DNA of 64,000 bases from Paenibacillus tianmuensis (GTDB lineage Bacteria; Bacillota; Bacilli; Paenibacillales; NBRC-103111). Location: assembly GCF_900100345.1 (NCBI RefSeq), contig NZ_FMTT01000021.1, positions 27,292 through 91,291 of the forward strand, read 5' to 3'. Positions 8,675 to 16,842 of this stretch are shown here, piece by piece (position 1 is the first letter of the stretch; each line of letters starts with the position of its first letter). The notes beneath the pieces are model-generated. The model worked only from the letters and a program-made list of their open reading frames with translations, was not told where the DNA came from and ran no database searches. The translations under genes and the position numbers were made by a program.

Positions 8675-9367
8675 CTACACGTTGAATTTGTAGCCGATCC
8701 CCCGCACGGTATGGATGTATTTCGGATCGGTGGGGTTCGCTTCGATCTTCTTGCGCAGGTTGCTGATGTGTACGAGCAGTGTGCGCGTGTCGCCGTTGCT
8801 GTCCACGCCCCAAGTCATTTTATACAGCTGTTCGAGCGGGAGCACCTTGCCGGGCGAGCGGGCGAGATGCAGCAGCAGGTCGAATTCCTTGGAAGACAGC
8901 GGCACGAGCCCGCCGCTTGCTTTCACGGTTCGGCTGAGCAAGTCGATCTCCAGTCCCGGAAACGACAGGTACTGGGAATCTTCCTTGTGCTGCTCAAGCA
9001 GCTGGCTGCGGCGCAGATGCGCTTTGACCCGGGCGACGAGCTGGCCGGGACTGAACGGCTTCGTAATGTAATCGTCTCCGCCGATGCTGAACCCCAGAAT
9101 GATATCCATATCCTCGCTTTTGCAGCTCAGAAATAAAATCGGCGTATTATAGGACTTCCGGATTTGCCGGCATACTTCGATGCCGTCCATTTCGGGGAGC
9201 AAAATGTCGAGAATCACCAGATCCGGATGATGCTCCCGCACCATGGCAAGCGCTTCCGCTCCATTCCCGGAATACAGTACGTCATACCCCTCCTTACGCA
9301 AATAAAGACTGATTAATTCGATAATCTCGGCTTCATCGTCGACGATGAGTATTTTTTCTCCAGGCAT
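8675..9367 (-). CDS. OmpR/PhoB-family response regulator, 230 aa
   Basis: A receiver domain (MPGEKILIVDDEAE, residues 1-120) carries the acidic pair D10/D11, the phosphorylation site D54 (VILDILLPEMDG) and K103 (TKPFSP). A winged-helix DNA-binding domain follows (about 130-230) with the typical ending YIHTVRGIGYKF. GGAGGAG precedes the ATG at 9367. It is divergent from the sensor kinase at 9548 and is presumably its partner, regulating target genes and perhaps both promoters in the shared intergenic region. Closest in pattern to PhoP/ResD-type regulators; the signal is unknown. Confidence 0.9.
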   Translation of the reverse strand: MPGEKILIVDDEAEIIELISLYLRKEGYDVLYSGNGAEALAMVREHHPDLVILDILLPEMDGIEVCRQIRKSYNTPILFLSCKSEDMDIILGFSIGGDDYITKPFSPGQLVARVKAHLRRSQLLEQHKEDSQYLSFPGLEIDLLSRTVKASGGLVPLSSKEFDLLLHLARSPGKVLPLEQLYKMTWGVDSNGDTRTLLVHISNLRKKIEANPTDPKYIHTVRGIGYKFNV

Positions 9368-9547
9368 CGATTTCTCCTCCAAAAGATGATGCGGCGAAAC
9401 ATGATGTTTCTTTGAAACGATCAGAATCATACCTCGCCGGACTCGATACTGGATTCTGATATGGCAGCGATAAACGTCCCGAAATCCTCCAAAAGTGAGC
9501 CGTTTATCCCGGTTTCCAAAAAATGCAGTTTAAGGTACGATAGTAGA

Positions 9548-11701
9548 ATGGAAGCCCATTTGAACAACAGGAAGAAAGTGGTATCCATTTCCAGAAACTA
9601 TTCTTATTATTATAAATGGTTTTGGGTGTTTATTTCCATAGTTTTATTGGCCGCCGGTATCGCCGGTATCGGCTATTGCCTTTCCTCTGCCGAGAAGTCC
9701 GCGCCCCGTGCCGTTCAAGGGATCATAGACCTGGAGCGCTACGGCTTGGAATCTCATGGAACGGTCCGGCTGGACGGTGAATGGAAGATGTACTGGATGC
9801 GCCTGCTAACGCCGGAAGAGCTGGCCTCCCCGGAGCATGCTGCGGGGGAGCAGGCGACCCTGATCGCTCTTCCCGAGGTATGGAATCGTGTCCTTGTGGA
9901 CGGCGTGCAGTCGGGCGGATCGGGTTATGCGACCTTTCACTTGAAAGTGATGCTGAATGGCCCCGCCTCAGATCTGGGGCTGAAGCTTCCATACATCCGG
10001 ACGGCCTACAAGGCCTGGGTGAACGGTGAGCCGGTCGCAAGCAGCGGCACGGTCGGAGAAGACATCCTGACTTCCAAGCCTCTATATACCCCGAATTTGA
10101 TCCGGTTCCGTCATGCAGGTGGGCCACTGGATATCGTCATTCAGGTTTCCAATTACCACCACCGGCTCGGGGGCATCTGGAAACCGGTCGAGCTCGGCTC
10201 ATGGAGCACGCTCGACAGCAAGCTCCGGAGAGAGCTTGCGATCGAGACGTTTGTGATAGGAAGTCTGCTGTCGATGGGGCTGTATCACATCGGTTTGATT
10301 GCGCTCAGGCGCAAAGAGAAAGGATCGCTGTATTTCGGCCTTTTTTGTTTGTTGATCGGCATACGGGCCTTCTTTACAGGCGAAGGCGTGATGTATTATT
10401 TTATCCCCGAGGTGCCTTGGCTGACGGAGCTGCGCATCGAGTACGTATGCTTTTACATGGGCGTGCCCGTCATGATCATGTTCATGCACGCGCTGTACCC
10501 GCAGGAAGTGCGCCCCGGCATCGTCCGGACTATTCTGGCGCTTGGCGTAGCGTTCTCGGCTTCGGCATTTTTGATTCCGCCCCCATGGGTGACCTATACG
10601 ACGCCGGTGTTCCAGTTCATTACGCTGCTCACCAGCGGCTGCCTGCTGTTCGGCCTGGGACGAGCCCTGACTCGCAAAAGAGACGGGGCTCTGTTCGCCG
10701 CGATCGGCGCGGGCGCTTACGTCGCCACGGTGATACTGGACATCATGTACTATAACCAGTGGATCAAGCTTGGCGAGGTTTCGGCGTATGGCTTGCTTGT
10801 CTGCGTGTTCATGACCTCGTTCATTCTGAGCGCCAAATCGGCCAAGGCTTACGTGGAAGTGGAGACGCTATCGCGGCAAATGCGCGAGATGAACACCGGT
10901 CTGGAGCACAAAATTCGCGAGCGGACCGCCGAATTGGAACGCATCAACCGCAGTCTGGAGCGGATGAACGACGACTTGGCGCGGATGGAAACGTCGAGGC
11001 GGCACCTGCTCAGCAATATCTCACACGATCTGGGAACGCCGATGACGCTGATTCAAGGGTACGTGGAAGCGCTCATCGACGGCGTCGTCTCGCAGCCCGA
11101 CCAGCAGCAAAAGTATTTAAAGCTCATCCATAACCGGATTACGGGCTTGAACCGGCTCATCGCCGATTTGTTCCAGCTCTCGAAGCTGGAGGCCAGACAG
11201 ATGGATTTCGATATCCAGCCGGTGAGTACGGACGATTTTATCCGCTATTTCGACGAGCGCTATGAGCTGGAGCTGGCCGGCGCCGGGCTTAAGTTCGAGA
11301 CGGTTGTCTACTCGCTGCGGCCCGAAGCCCACCGGCAGGCCGTGGTCAAAATCGACGTCGACCGGATCGATCAGGTGCTGACCAACGTGATTTACAATGC
11401 GGTCAAGCATACGCCGCGCGGCGGGCTGATCCAGCTTCATTTTATCGTGGACGAGCATTCGCTTGTTATGCAGGTGCAGGATAACGGCCCGGGCATCGAT
11501 CCGGAAGACTTGCCGCACATTTTCGACCGTTTCTATAAAAAAGACAAGTCCCGCAACACGGCCGGCGGCGGCAGCGGCCTCGGGCTGGCTATCGCCAAAG
11601 AGATTGTCGACTACCATGGGGGCCGGATCTGGGCGCAAAGCCACGTAGGTCAAGGCGCCTGCATCGCCTTCATGCTGCCCCTCGCGAAAGGGGGTGAATA
11701 G
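9548..11701 (+). CDS. Sensor histidine kinase with 7TMR-DISM-type input module, 717 aa
   Basis: An N-terminal membrane segment (about 20-42) is followed by an extracytoplasmic beta-rich domain with WKMYW and LPYIRTAYKAWVNG. This matches the ligand-binding part of 7TMR-DISM receptors, which often sense carbohydrates or other small molecules. Seven further hydrophobic segments (about 225-425), a coiled coil (about 440-485), HisKA with His493 (SHDLGTP), and a HATPase domain (NAVKHTP, DNGPGID, GGSGLGLA) follow. The start is uncertain: the ATG at 9548 and one at 9461 are in frame, neither with a strong SD. It is divergent from, and likely works with, the response regulator at 8675. Confidence 0.9.
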   Translation: MEAHLNNRKKVVSISRNYSYYYKWFWVFISIVLLAAGIAGIGYCLSSAEKSAPRAVQGIIDLERYGLESHGTVRLDGEWKMYWMRLLTPEELASPEHAAGEQATLIALPEVWNRVLVDGVQSGGSGYATFHLKVMLNGPASDLGLKLPYIRTAYKAWVNGEPVASSGTVGEDILTSKPLYTPNLIRFRHAGGPLDIVIQVSNYHHRLGGIWKPVELGSWSTLDSKLRRELAIETFVIGSLLSMGLYHIGLIALRRKEKGSLYFGLFCLLIGIRAFFTGEGVMYYFIPEVPWLTELRIEYVCFYMGVPVMIMFMHALYPQEVRPGIVRTILALGVAFSASAFLIPPPWVTYTTPVFQFITLLTSGCLLFGLGRALTRKRDGALFAAIGAGAYVATVILDIMYYNQWIKLGEVSAYGLLVCVFMTSFILSAKSAKAYVEVETLSRQMREMNTGLEHKIRERTAELERINRSLERMNDDLARMETSRRHLLSNISHDLGTPMTLIQGYVEALIDGVVSQPDQQQKYLKLIHNRITGLNRLIADLFQLSKLEARQMDFDIQPVSTDDFIRYFDERYELELAGAGLKFETVVYSLRPEAHRQAVVKIDVDRIDQVLTNVIYNAVKHTPRGGLIQLHFIVDEHSLVMQVQDNGPGIDPEDLPHIFDRFYKKDKSRNTAGGGSGLGLAIAKEIVDYHGGRIWAQSHVGQGACIAFMLPLAKGGE

Positions 11702-11747
11702 AGACTCGTACGTCAGCGCCGCCAGAAGCGAATCGCATGCGTGACGC

Positions 11748-12635
11748 TTAATCGCCGGAGCCTGGGGGATGCAGCAGCGAGCTGCGGTAATCGGTCGGCG
11801 AGAGCTGGTAGTGCCACTTGAACTGCTTCGAAAAGTACAGCGGGTCCTGGAAGCCGACCGAAGACGCAATCTGCTCCACGGTCAGCTCCGGGCGCTCCCG
11901 CAGCAGATGGCGCGCTTTGTCGAGCCGGAGCCGGAGCAGGAACGTCACAGGCGTCAGCCCGGTCTGCCGCTTGAACAGCGTCGAAAGATACGCGCGGTTG
12001 TAGCCGAGAGACTCGGCCATCAGCTCGATCGTGATCGGCTCCGCATACTGCTTGGATAAATATTGCAGCGCCCGCTGCACCGTTTGCCCCGCCGCGGTCG
12101 CCTGCTCCGGCTCGTCCCCGCGAAGGGGGTGAAGCGCTTCCGCGAACTCGGCGAACAGCAGGTGCAGGCAGCCGTTTGCTTTCAGATTGGCACCTGCGCC
12201 GCGGTGCTGAAACGCCAATTGCACTTGGCGGAACAGGACGCCGATCGAGCGCTTTCGTCCGGTATGGACGACCGGCTGGTGCGAGCTCAGGCCCGTATCT
12301 TGCAGCAAGCGCCCGGCAAGCTGCCCTTCGAAGGCGACCCAACGGTAGTGCCACGGATCAAGCGCATCGGCCATATAATTGACCAGCTTGCCCGGCTCGA
12401 TCAGGAAGCTGTCTCCGGCGCCAAGCTCGTAGGTTTGTCCTTGGCAGACGTAGGTGCCCTTGCCAGATAACACATGATGCAGCAAATAATAATCGACTAC
12501 CTTCGGTCCGGGCTTATGCCCCGGCTTCGTTTGGCTGTGGCCGGCGAACAGGACCGTCAAAGGGCTGTCTTCCGGCGCGGGGTACGGGTTGGATACGACA
12601 AAGTAGGTATCGGGACGTTTGACGGGCTCGGACAC
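11748..12635 (-). CDS. AraC-family transcriptional regulator, 295 aa
   Basis: An N-terminal cupin-like sensing domain (residues about 20-110; GKGTYVCQGQTYELGAGDSF) precedes a C-terminal AraC double helix-turn-helix (about 185-290; ELMAESLGYNRAYLS and VGFQDPLYFSKQF). This architecture is common for sugar-responsive activators such as MsmR/RafR. A GTG at 12635 follows AGGAGG by 12 bases and gives the normal family length; an ATG at 12662 is a less well placed alternative. It is divergent from galK-galE-galT, so regulation of galactose or a galactoside is a reasonable inference. Its end converges with the kinase gene at 11701. Confidence 0.88.
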   Translation of the reverse strand: MSEPVKRPDTYFVVSNPYPAPEDSPLTVLFAGHSQTKPGHKPGPKVVDYYLLHHVLSGKGTYVCQGQTYELGAGDSFLIEPGKLVNYMADALDPWHYRWVAFEGQLAGRLLQDTGLSSHQPVVHTGRKRSIGVLFRQVQLAFQHRGAGANLKANGCLHLLFAEFAEALHPLRGDEPEQATAAGQTVQRALQYLSKQYAEPITIELMAESLGYNRAYLSTLFKRQTGLTPVTFLLRLRLDKARHLLRERPELTVEQIASSVGFQDPLYFSKQFKWHYQLSPTDYRSSLLHPPGSGD

Positions 12636-12773
12636 GGCGCGAACTCGCCTCCTTTTGGGCATTGCCCCGGATACGTTCAGTATAGCACGAAGGAGGGCGT
12701 CTGTGCGTTCATGATCTAACATTTTTCCATGCCATCCTGACATCGTTCCATAGTGAAAACCGATTGTCCGGTC

Positions 12774-12779
12774 TATACT
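12774..12779 (+). promoter_or_regulatory. Possible -10 element of the gal operon promoter
   Basis: TATACT lies 74 bases before galK. No good -35 sits at 16-18 bases upstream, which would fit an activator-dependent promoter controlled by the divergent AraC protein. Positional inference only. Confidence 0.35.
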
Positions 12780-12852
12780 TGAGGCAAAGCTTACTATAGA
12801 AATTTCGCTATATCGAACGTATCTTCTTAAATCCATAACGAGGTGAACCGTC

Positions 12853-14028
12853 ATGACGGGAGTCAAAGCATTGCAGGAGCAGTTTGTCGAGCTGTACGGA
12901 GGAGATAGCTCCAATCCGATCCGGGCGTTTCATGCGCCGGGGCGCGTCAATCTGATCGGAGAGCACACGGATTACAACGGTGGCTACGTTTTTCCGGCCG
13001 CTCTGACGTTTGGCACGACGATGCTGATCCGGAAGCGGGAGGACGATCAGGTGGGCTTCGCTTCCACCGACTTTCCGCTGCACAAGCATATTTCCATTCA
13101 GCAGGTCGAATTCCGCGCCGAAGACGATTGGATCAATTACCCGAAGGGCATCATCCGCGAGCTGCAAAAGCGGGGGCTATCCGTCGGCGGTTACGATATT
13201 TTGTACAGCGGGGCAATTCCGAACGGCTCCGGCCTTTCCTCCTCAGCTTCTATCGAAGTGGTGACGGCCTTCGGCCTGCTCGCAATGGAAGGGCAGCCGA
13301 CGGACAAGGTGGAGATCGCGCTGCTGTCGCAAAAGGCCGAGAACGAATTCATCGGCGTGCAGTGCGGCATCATGGATCAATTTGCAGTAGCGATGGGCAA
13401 GAAGGAGCATGCGATTTTGCTCATGTGCGATACGCTGGAATACAAGCATGTGCCATTCGTCAGCGGCGAATACAAGCTGGTGATCGGCAATACGAACAAA
13501 AAGCGCGGGCTCGTCGACTCCGCCTACAACGAGCGGCGTTCGCAGTGCGAGCAGGCGGCGAAGCATTTGGCTGCCGAATATCCCGGCCTGACGCTGCTCG
13601 GTCAGCTGTCGCTGGAGCAATACCGGAGCGCGCAGCATCTGATTCCGGACGAAACGGTGCGCAAGCGGGCTCAGCACGTCGTCGAGGAGATCGACCGGGT
13701 GTTGCAGTCCATCGAGGTGCTGGAACGGGGGGACCTGGCGGCGTTCGGCCGGCTGATGATCGGCTCGCATAACTCACTGCGCGACTTGTATGAGGTGACC
13801 GGCGTCGAGTTGGACACGATGGTCGAAGCGGCGCTTGCTGCTCCCGGCGTACTTGGCTCGCGGATGACGGGCGCCGGCTTCGGCGGCTGCACAGTATCGT
13901 TGGTGCATCAAGACAGCGTGGAGCAATTTGTCGGCGAAGTGGGCCGTGTGTATAAGGAGAAGACCGGCTTGACCGCGGACTTCTATGTGTGCGACATTGG
14001 GAATGGCGTGCAGGAGCTGCAGCTATAG
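12853..14028 (+). CDS. galK: Galactokinase, 391 aa
   Basis: Phosphorylates galactose at C1 with ATP, the first step of the Leloir pathway in the cytoplasm. GHMP kinase signatures are complete: the galactokinase motif GRVNLIGEHTDYNGG (30-44), the ATP-binding loop PNGSGLSSSAS (about 119-129), and the C-terminal GSRMTGAGFGG (about 335-345). Length matches bacterial GalK. GAGGTG precedes the ATG at 12853. First gene of galK-galE-galT, with a 66-base gap to galE. Confidence 0.97.
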   Translation: MTGVKALQEQFVELYGGDSSNPIRAFHAPGRVNLIGEHTDYNGGYVFPAALTFGTTMLIRKREDDQVGFASTDFPLHKHISIQQVEFRAEDDWINYPKGIIRELQKRGLSVGGYDILYSGAIPNGSGLSSSASIEVVTAFGLLAMEGQPTDKVEIALLSQKAENEFIGVQCGIMDQFAVAMGKKEHAILLMCDTLEYKHVPFVSGEYKLVIGNTNKKRGLVDSAYNERRSQCEQAAKHLAAEYPGLTLLGQLSLEQYRSAQHLIPDETVRKRAQHVVEEIDRVLQSIEVLERGDLAAFGRLMIGSHNSLRDLYEVTGVELDTMVEAALAAPGVLGSRMTGAGFGGCTVSLVHQDSVEQFVGEVGRVYKEKTGLTADFYVCDIGNGVQELQL

Positions 14029-14094
14029 GCATGATCGTCTGGCGATGAACGGACGGAATCAAACATTCGGATGGACGGAAGGAGAGGCTTAACT

Positions 14095-15081
14095 ATGGCC
14101 ATTATGGTAACCGGAGGCGCGGGCTACATCGGCTCGCATACGGTAGCCGAGCTGCTGTCAAAAGGCGAAGAGGTCGTTATCGTCGACAATTTGCAGCAAG
14201 GACACCGGAAAGCGGTGCTTGGCGGCAAGCTGTACGTCGGGGACATTCGCGATGCGGACTTTTTAGACACGGTATTCCGCGAAAACGACATCGACGCCGT
14301 CATTCATTTCGCAGCAAACTCGCTCGTCGGCGAAAGCATGCAGGTACCCGGCAAATATTATCATAACAACGTCTACGGGACGCTCTGCCTGCTGGAGAAG
14401 ATGAACGAATACGGCGTCAAAAAAATCGTGTTCTCGTCCACGGCGGCGACGTACGGCGAGCCCGAGAACATTCCGATTCTGGAGTCGGACCGGACGCTGC
14501 CGACGAACGCTTACGGCGAAACGAAGCTCGCCATGGAGAAGATGATGCGCTGGTTCGATACCGCGCACGGCATCAAATACGTCTCGCTGCGCTATTTCAA
14601 TGCAGCAGGCGCGCACGAAAGCGGCCGGATCGGCGAAGACCATTCGCCGGAGACCCATCTGGTGCCGATCATTCTGCAGGTGGCGCTTGGCAAGCGCGCG
14701 CATATCTCGATTTACGGCGACGATTATGCGACGCCGGACGGCACGTGCATCCGCGACTACATCCATGTGACCGACTTGGCGGACGCCCACATTCTCGCGG
14801 TGGAAAAGCTTCGCGCCGGCGGGGACAGCAGCGTATATAACCTGGGCAACGGCAAAGGCTTCTCCGTCAAAGAAGTGATCGACATCGCGCGCGAAGTGAC
14901 GGGACATGCGATTCCGGCCGTCGTCGAAGCCCGCAGAGCCGGAGACCCGGCGGTGCTTGTCGCCTCCTCGGAGCGCGGCAGAACAGAGCTCGGCTGGCAG
15001 CCGAAGCGGGACAGCCTGCAGCAAATCATCGCCTCTGCATGGGCTTGGCATCAAGCGAATCCGGACGGCTACGGCAAGTAA
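14095..15081 (+). CDS. galE: UDP-glucose 4-epimerase, 328 aa
   Basis: Interconverts UDP-galactose and UDP-glucose. It is an extended short-chain dehydrogenase: the NAD-binding GGAGYIGSH lies at residues 7-15, SSTAATYGE contains the catalytic Ser/Thr near 115-117, and YGETK gives Tyr140 and Lys144. The ATG at 14095 has GGAAGGAGAGG upstream; an in-frame ATG at 14071 precedes that SD and is disfavoured. Second gene of the gal operon. Confidence 0.97.
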   Translation: MAIMVTGGAGYIGSHTVAELLSKGEEVVIVDNLQQGHRKAVLGGKLYVGDIRDADFLDTVFRENDIDAVIHFAANSLVGESMQVPGKYYHNNVYGTLCLLEKMNEYGVKKIVFSSTAATYGEPENIPILESDRTLPTNAYGETKLAMEKMMRWFDTAHGIKYVSLRYFNAAGAHESGRIGEDHSPETHLVPIILQVALGKRAHISIYGDDYATPDGTCIRDYIHVTDLADAHILAVEKLRAGGDSSVYNLGNGKGFSVKEVIDIAREVTGHAIPAVVEARRAGDPAVLVASSERGRTELGWQPKRDSLQQIIASAWAWHQANPDGYGK

Positions 15082-15138
15082 AATGACGGGTGCGGGCGTT
15101 CGGGCCGAAGGCCGGCCGATCCGAAGGAGTGGAGAACA

Positions 15139-16731
15139 ATGGAACAAAGACAGATGGAAACCGAATTCGGCTCTCCCGACCGGAAGGCGGCCTATCGGGT
15201 CGAACGACTGCTGCAATTTGGCCTGAAGCGCGGATTGCTGGAGCCGCTGGATGTGTATGCGGCCCGCAACGGGCTGCTCGATCTGCTGTGTATCGGCGAG
15301 CCGTACGAGGGCGATCTGAACGAGCCGGTAGCGGACAGCGCATTGGAGCTGCTGGAGCCGCTGGTCGATTACGCGGCCGAATCGGGCCTGCTTGAAGAGA
15401 ACAACACGACGGTACGCGATCTGCTGGATGCCCGTTTGATGGGGCAGCTCATGCCTCGGTCATCCGAGCTTGTGCACCGGTTCTGGACGACCGCGAAGTT
15501 GGCCGGCATCGAAGCGGCGACGGACGATTTCTACAAGCTGTGCATCGATTCGAACTACATCCGTATGGACCGGATCGGTAAAAACATGTATTGGCTTGCG
15601 CCGACGGAATATGGGGATATCGAAATTACCATAAACCTGTCGAAGCCCGAGAAAGACCCGAAAGAAATCGCGATGCTCCGAAACGCGCCGCAGAGCCATT
15701 ACCCCAAATGCCTGCTGTGCATCGAAAACGTAGGCTACGCCGGCAGACTCAATCATCCGGCGCGACAGAACCTGCGGGTCATTCCGGTTGAGCTGGCCGG
15801 GGAAACGTGGTACTTTCAATATTCGCCTTACGTGTATTACAACGAGCACAGCATCATTTTCGACCGGGAGCACCGGCCGATGAAGACGTCGAAGGAGACG
15901 TTCGAGCGCCTACTCGATTTCGTGGAGCGTTTCCCGCATTATTTCATCGGCTCGAATGCCGACCTGCCGATCGTCGGCGGATCGATCCTGAACCACGATC
16001 ATTTTCAAGGCGGACGGCATAAGTTTCCGATGGAAAAGGCGGGCGTCGAGGAGAGCTTCAGCCATCCGGATTATCCCGGCTTGAAGATCGGCATCGTCAA
16101 ATGGCCGATGTCAGTCATTCGCCTCTCCGCTCCTAACTGCGATCCGTTGTTGAAGCTCGCCACGGCGATTCTGGATGCGTGGAAGTCTTACAGCGATCCG
16201 TCGCAGGACATCTTCGCGTTTACGGAGCAGGCGGGCGTCAAGGTGCCGCATAACACGATCACCCCCATTGCCCGCAACAATGCGAGCGGGGAGTACGAGC
16301 TCGATCTGGTGCTGCGCAACAACCGGACCAGCGAAGAGCATCCCGACGGCATTTTTCACCCGCACAAGGAGCTTCACCACATTAAGAAAGAGAACGTCGG
16401 CTTGATCGAGGTGATGGGGCTCGCCGTGCTGCCGGGTCGTCTCAAGGACGAGCTGGAGCTGGCGTCCAAGCTGCTGACCGGGGAGGAGAAGCTGGACGGG
16501 AAGGTGACGCGCGATCCGTCGCATCCACTGCACAAGCATGCCGAATGGCTGGAGGAGCTTGTCAGCCGTTACGGTACGGCGATGCCGGAGGAGGACGCGA
16601 GGCAAGCGCTGCAGACGGAGACGGGGCGCAAGTTCGCGGACGTGCTGCGCGACGCGGGCGTGTACAAGCGCAGCGAGCAGGGAATGGAGCGGTTCCGGGC
16701 GTTTTTGCGGCACCTCGGCGTGCGGGCTTAA
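15139..16731 (+). CDS. galT: UDP-glucose-hexose-1-phosphate uridylyltransferase, Firmicute type, 530 aa
   Basis: Transfers UMP from UDP-glucose to galactose-1-phosphate, closing the Leloir cycle. The roughly 500-residue length and the NHDHFQGG active-site segment (about residues 285-292) identify the long GalT class of Firmicutes rather than the short E. coli type with HPHxQ. The first HD of NHDHF is the probable nucleophile region, inferred from the family. AAGGAG lies ahead of the ATG at 15139. Last gene of the operon, followed by a hairpin terminator. Confidence 0.95.
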   Translation: MEQRQMETEFGSPDRKAAYRVERLLQFGLKRGLLEPLDVYAARNGLLDLLCIGEPYEGDLNEPVADSALELLEPLVDYAAESGLLEENNTTVRDLLDARLMGQLMPRSSELVHRFWTTAKLAGIEAATDDFYKLCIDSNYIRMDRIGKNMYWLAPTEYGDIEITINLSKPEKDPKEIAMLRNAPQSHYPKCLLCIENVGYAGRLNHPARQNLRVIPVELAGETWYFQYSPYVYYNEHSIIFDREHRPMKTSKETFERLLDFVERFPHYFIGSNADLPIVGGSILNHDHFQGGRHKFPMEKAGVEESFSHPDYPGLKIGIVKWPMSVIRLSAPNCDPLLKLATAILDAWKSYSDPSQDIFAFTEQAGVKVPHNTITPIARNNASGEYELDLVLRNNRTSEEHPDGIFHPHKELHHIKKENVGLIEVMGLAVLPGRLKDELELASKLLTGEEKLDGKVTRDPSHPLHKHAEWLEELVSRYGTAMPEEDARQALQTETGRKFADVLRDAGVYKRSEQGMERFRAFLRHLGVRA

Positions 16732-16765
16732 GGCGGGAACGGAAGACAGCCCGTTATGACGAAAC

Positions 16766-16829
16766 CTAAAAAGACCCCCATCCGGGACGCCGTGTTGACG
16801 GAGTGCCGAATGGGGGTCTTGCGCTTTTT
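16766..16829. terminator. Bidirectional terminator between galT and the hybrid kinase gene
   Basis: AAGACCCCCAT (16771-16781) pairs with ATGGGGGTCTT (16810-16820). T-rich tracts follow on both strands (GCGCTTTTTA rightward, CTTTTTAGG leftward), as suits two convergent genes. Confidence 0.85.
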
Positions 16830-16842
16830 AATGGAATCAGGA

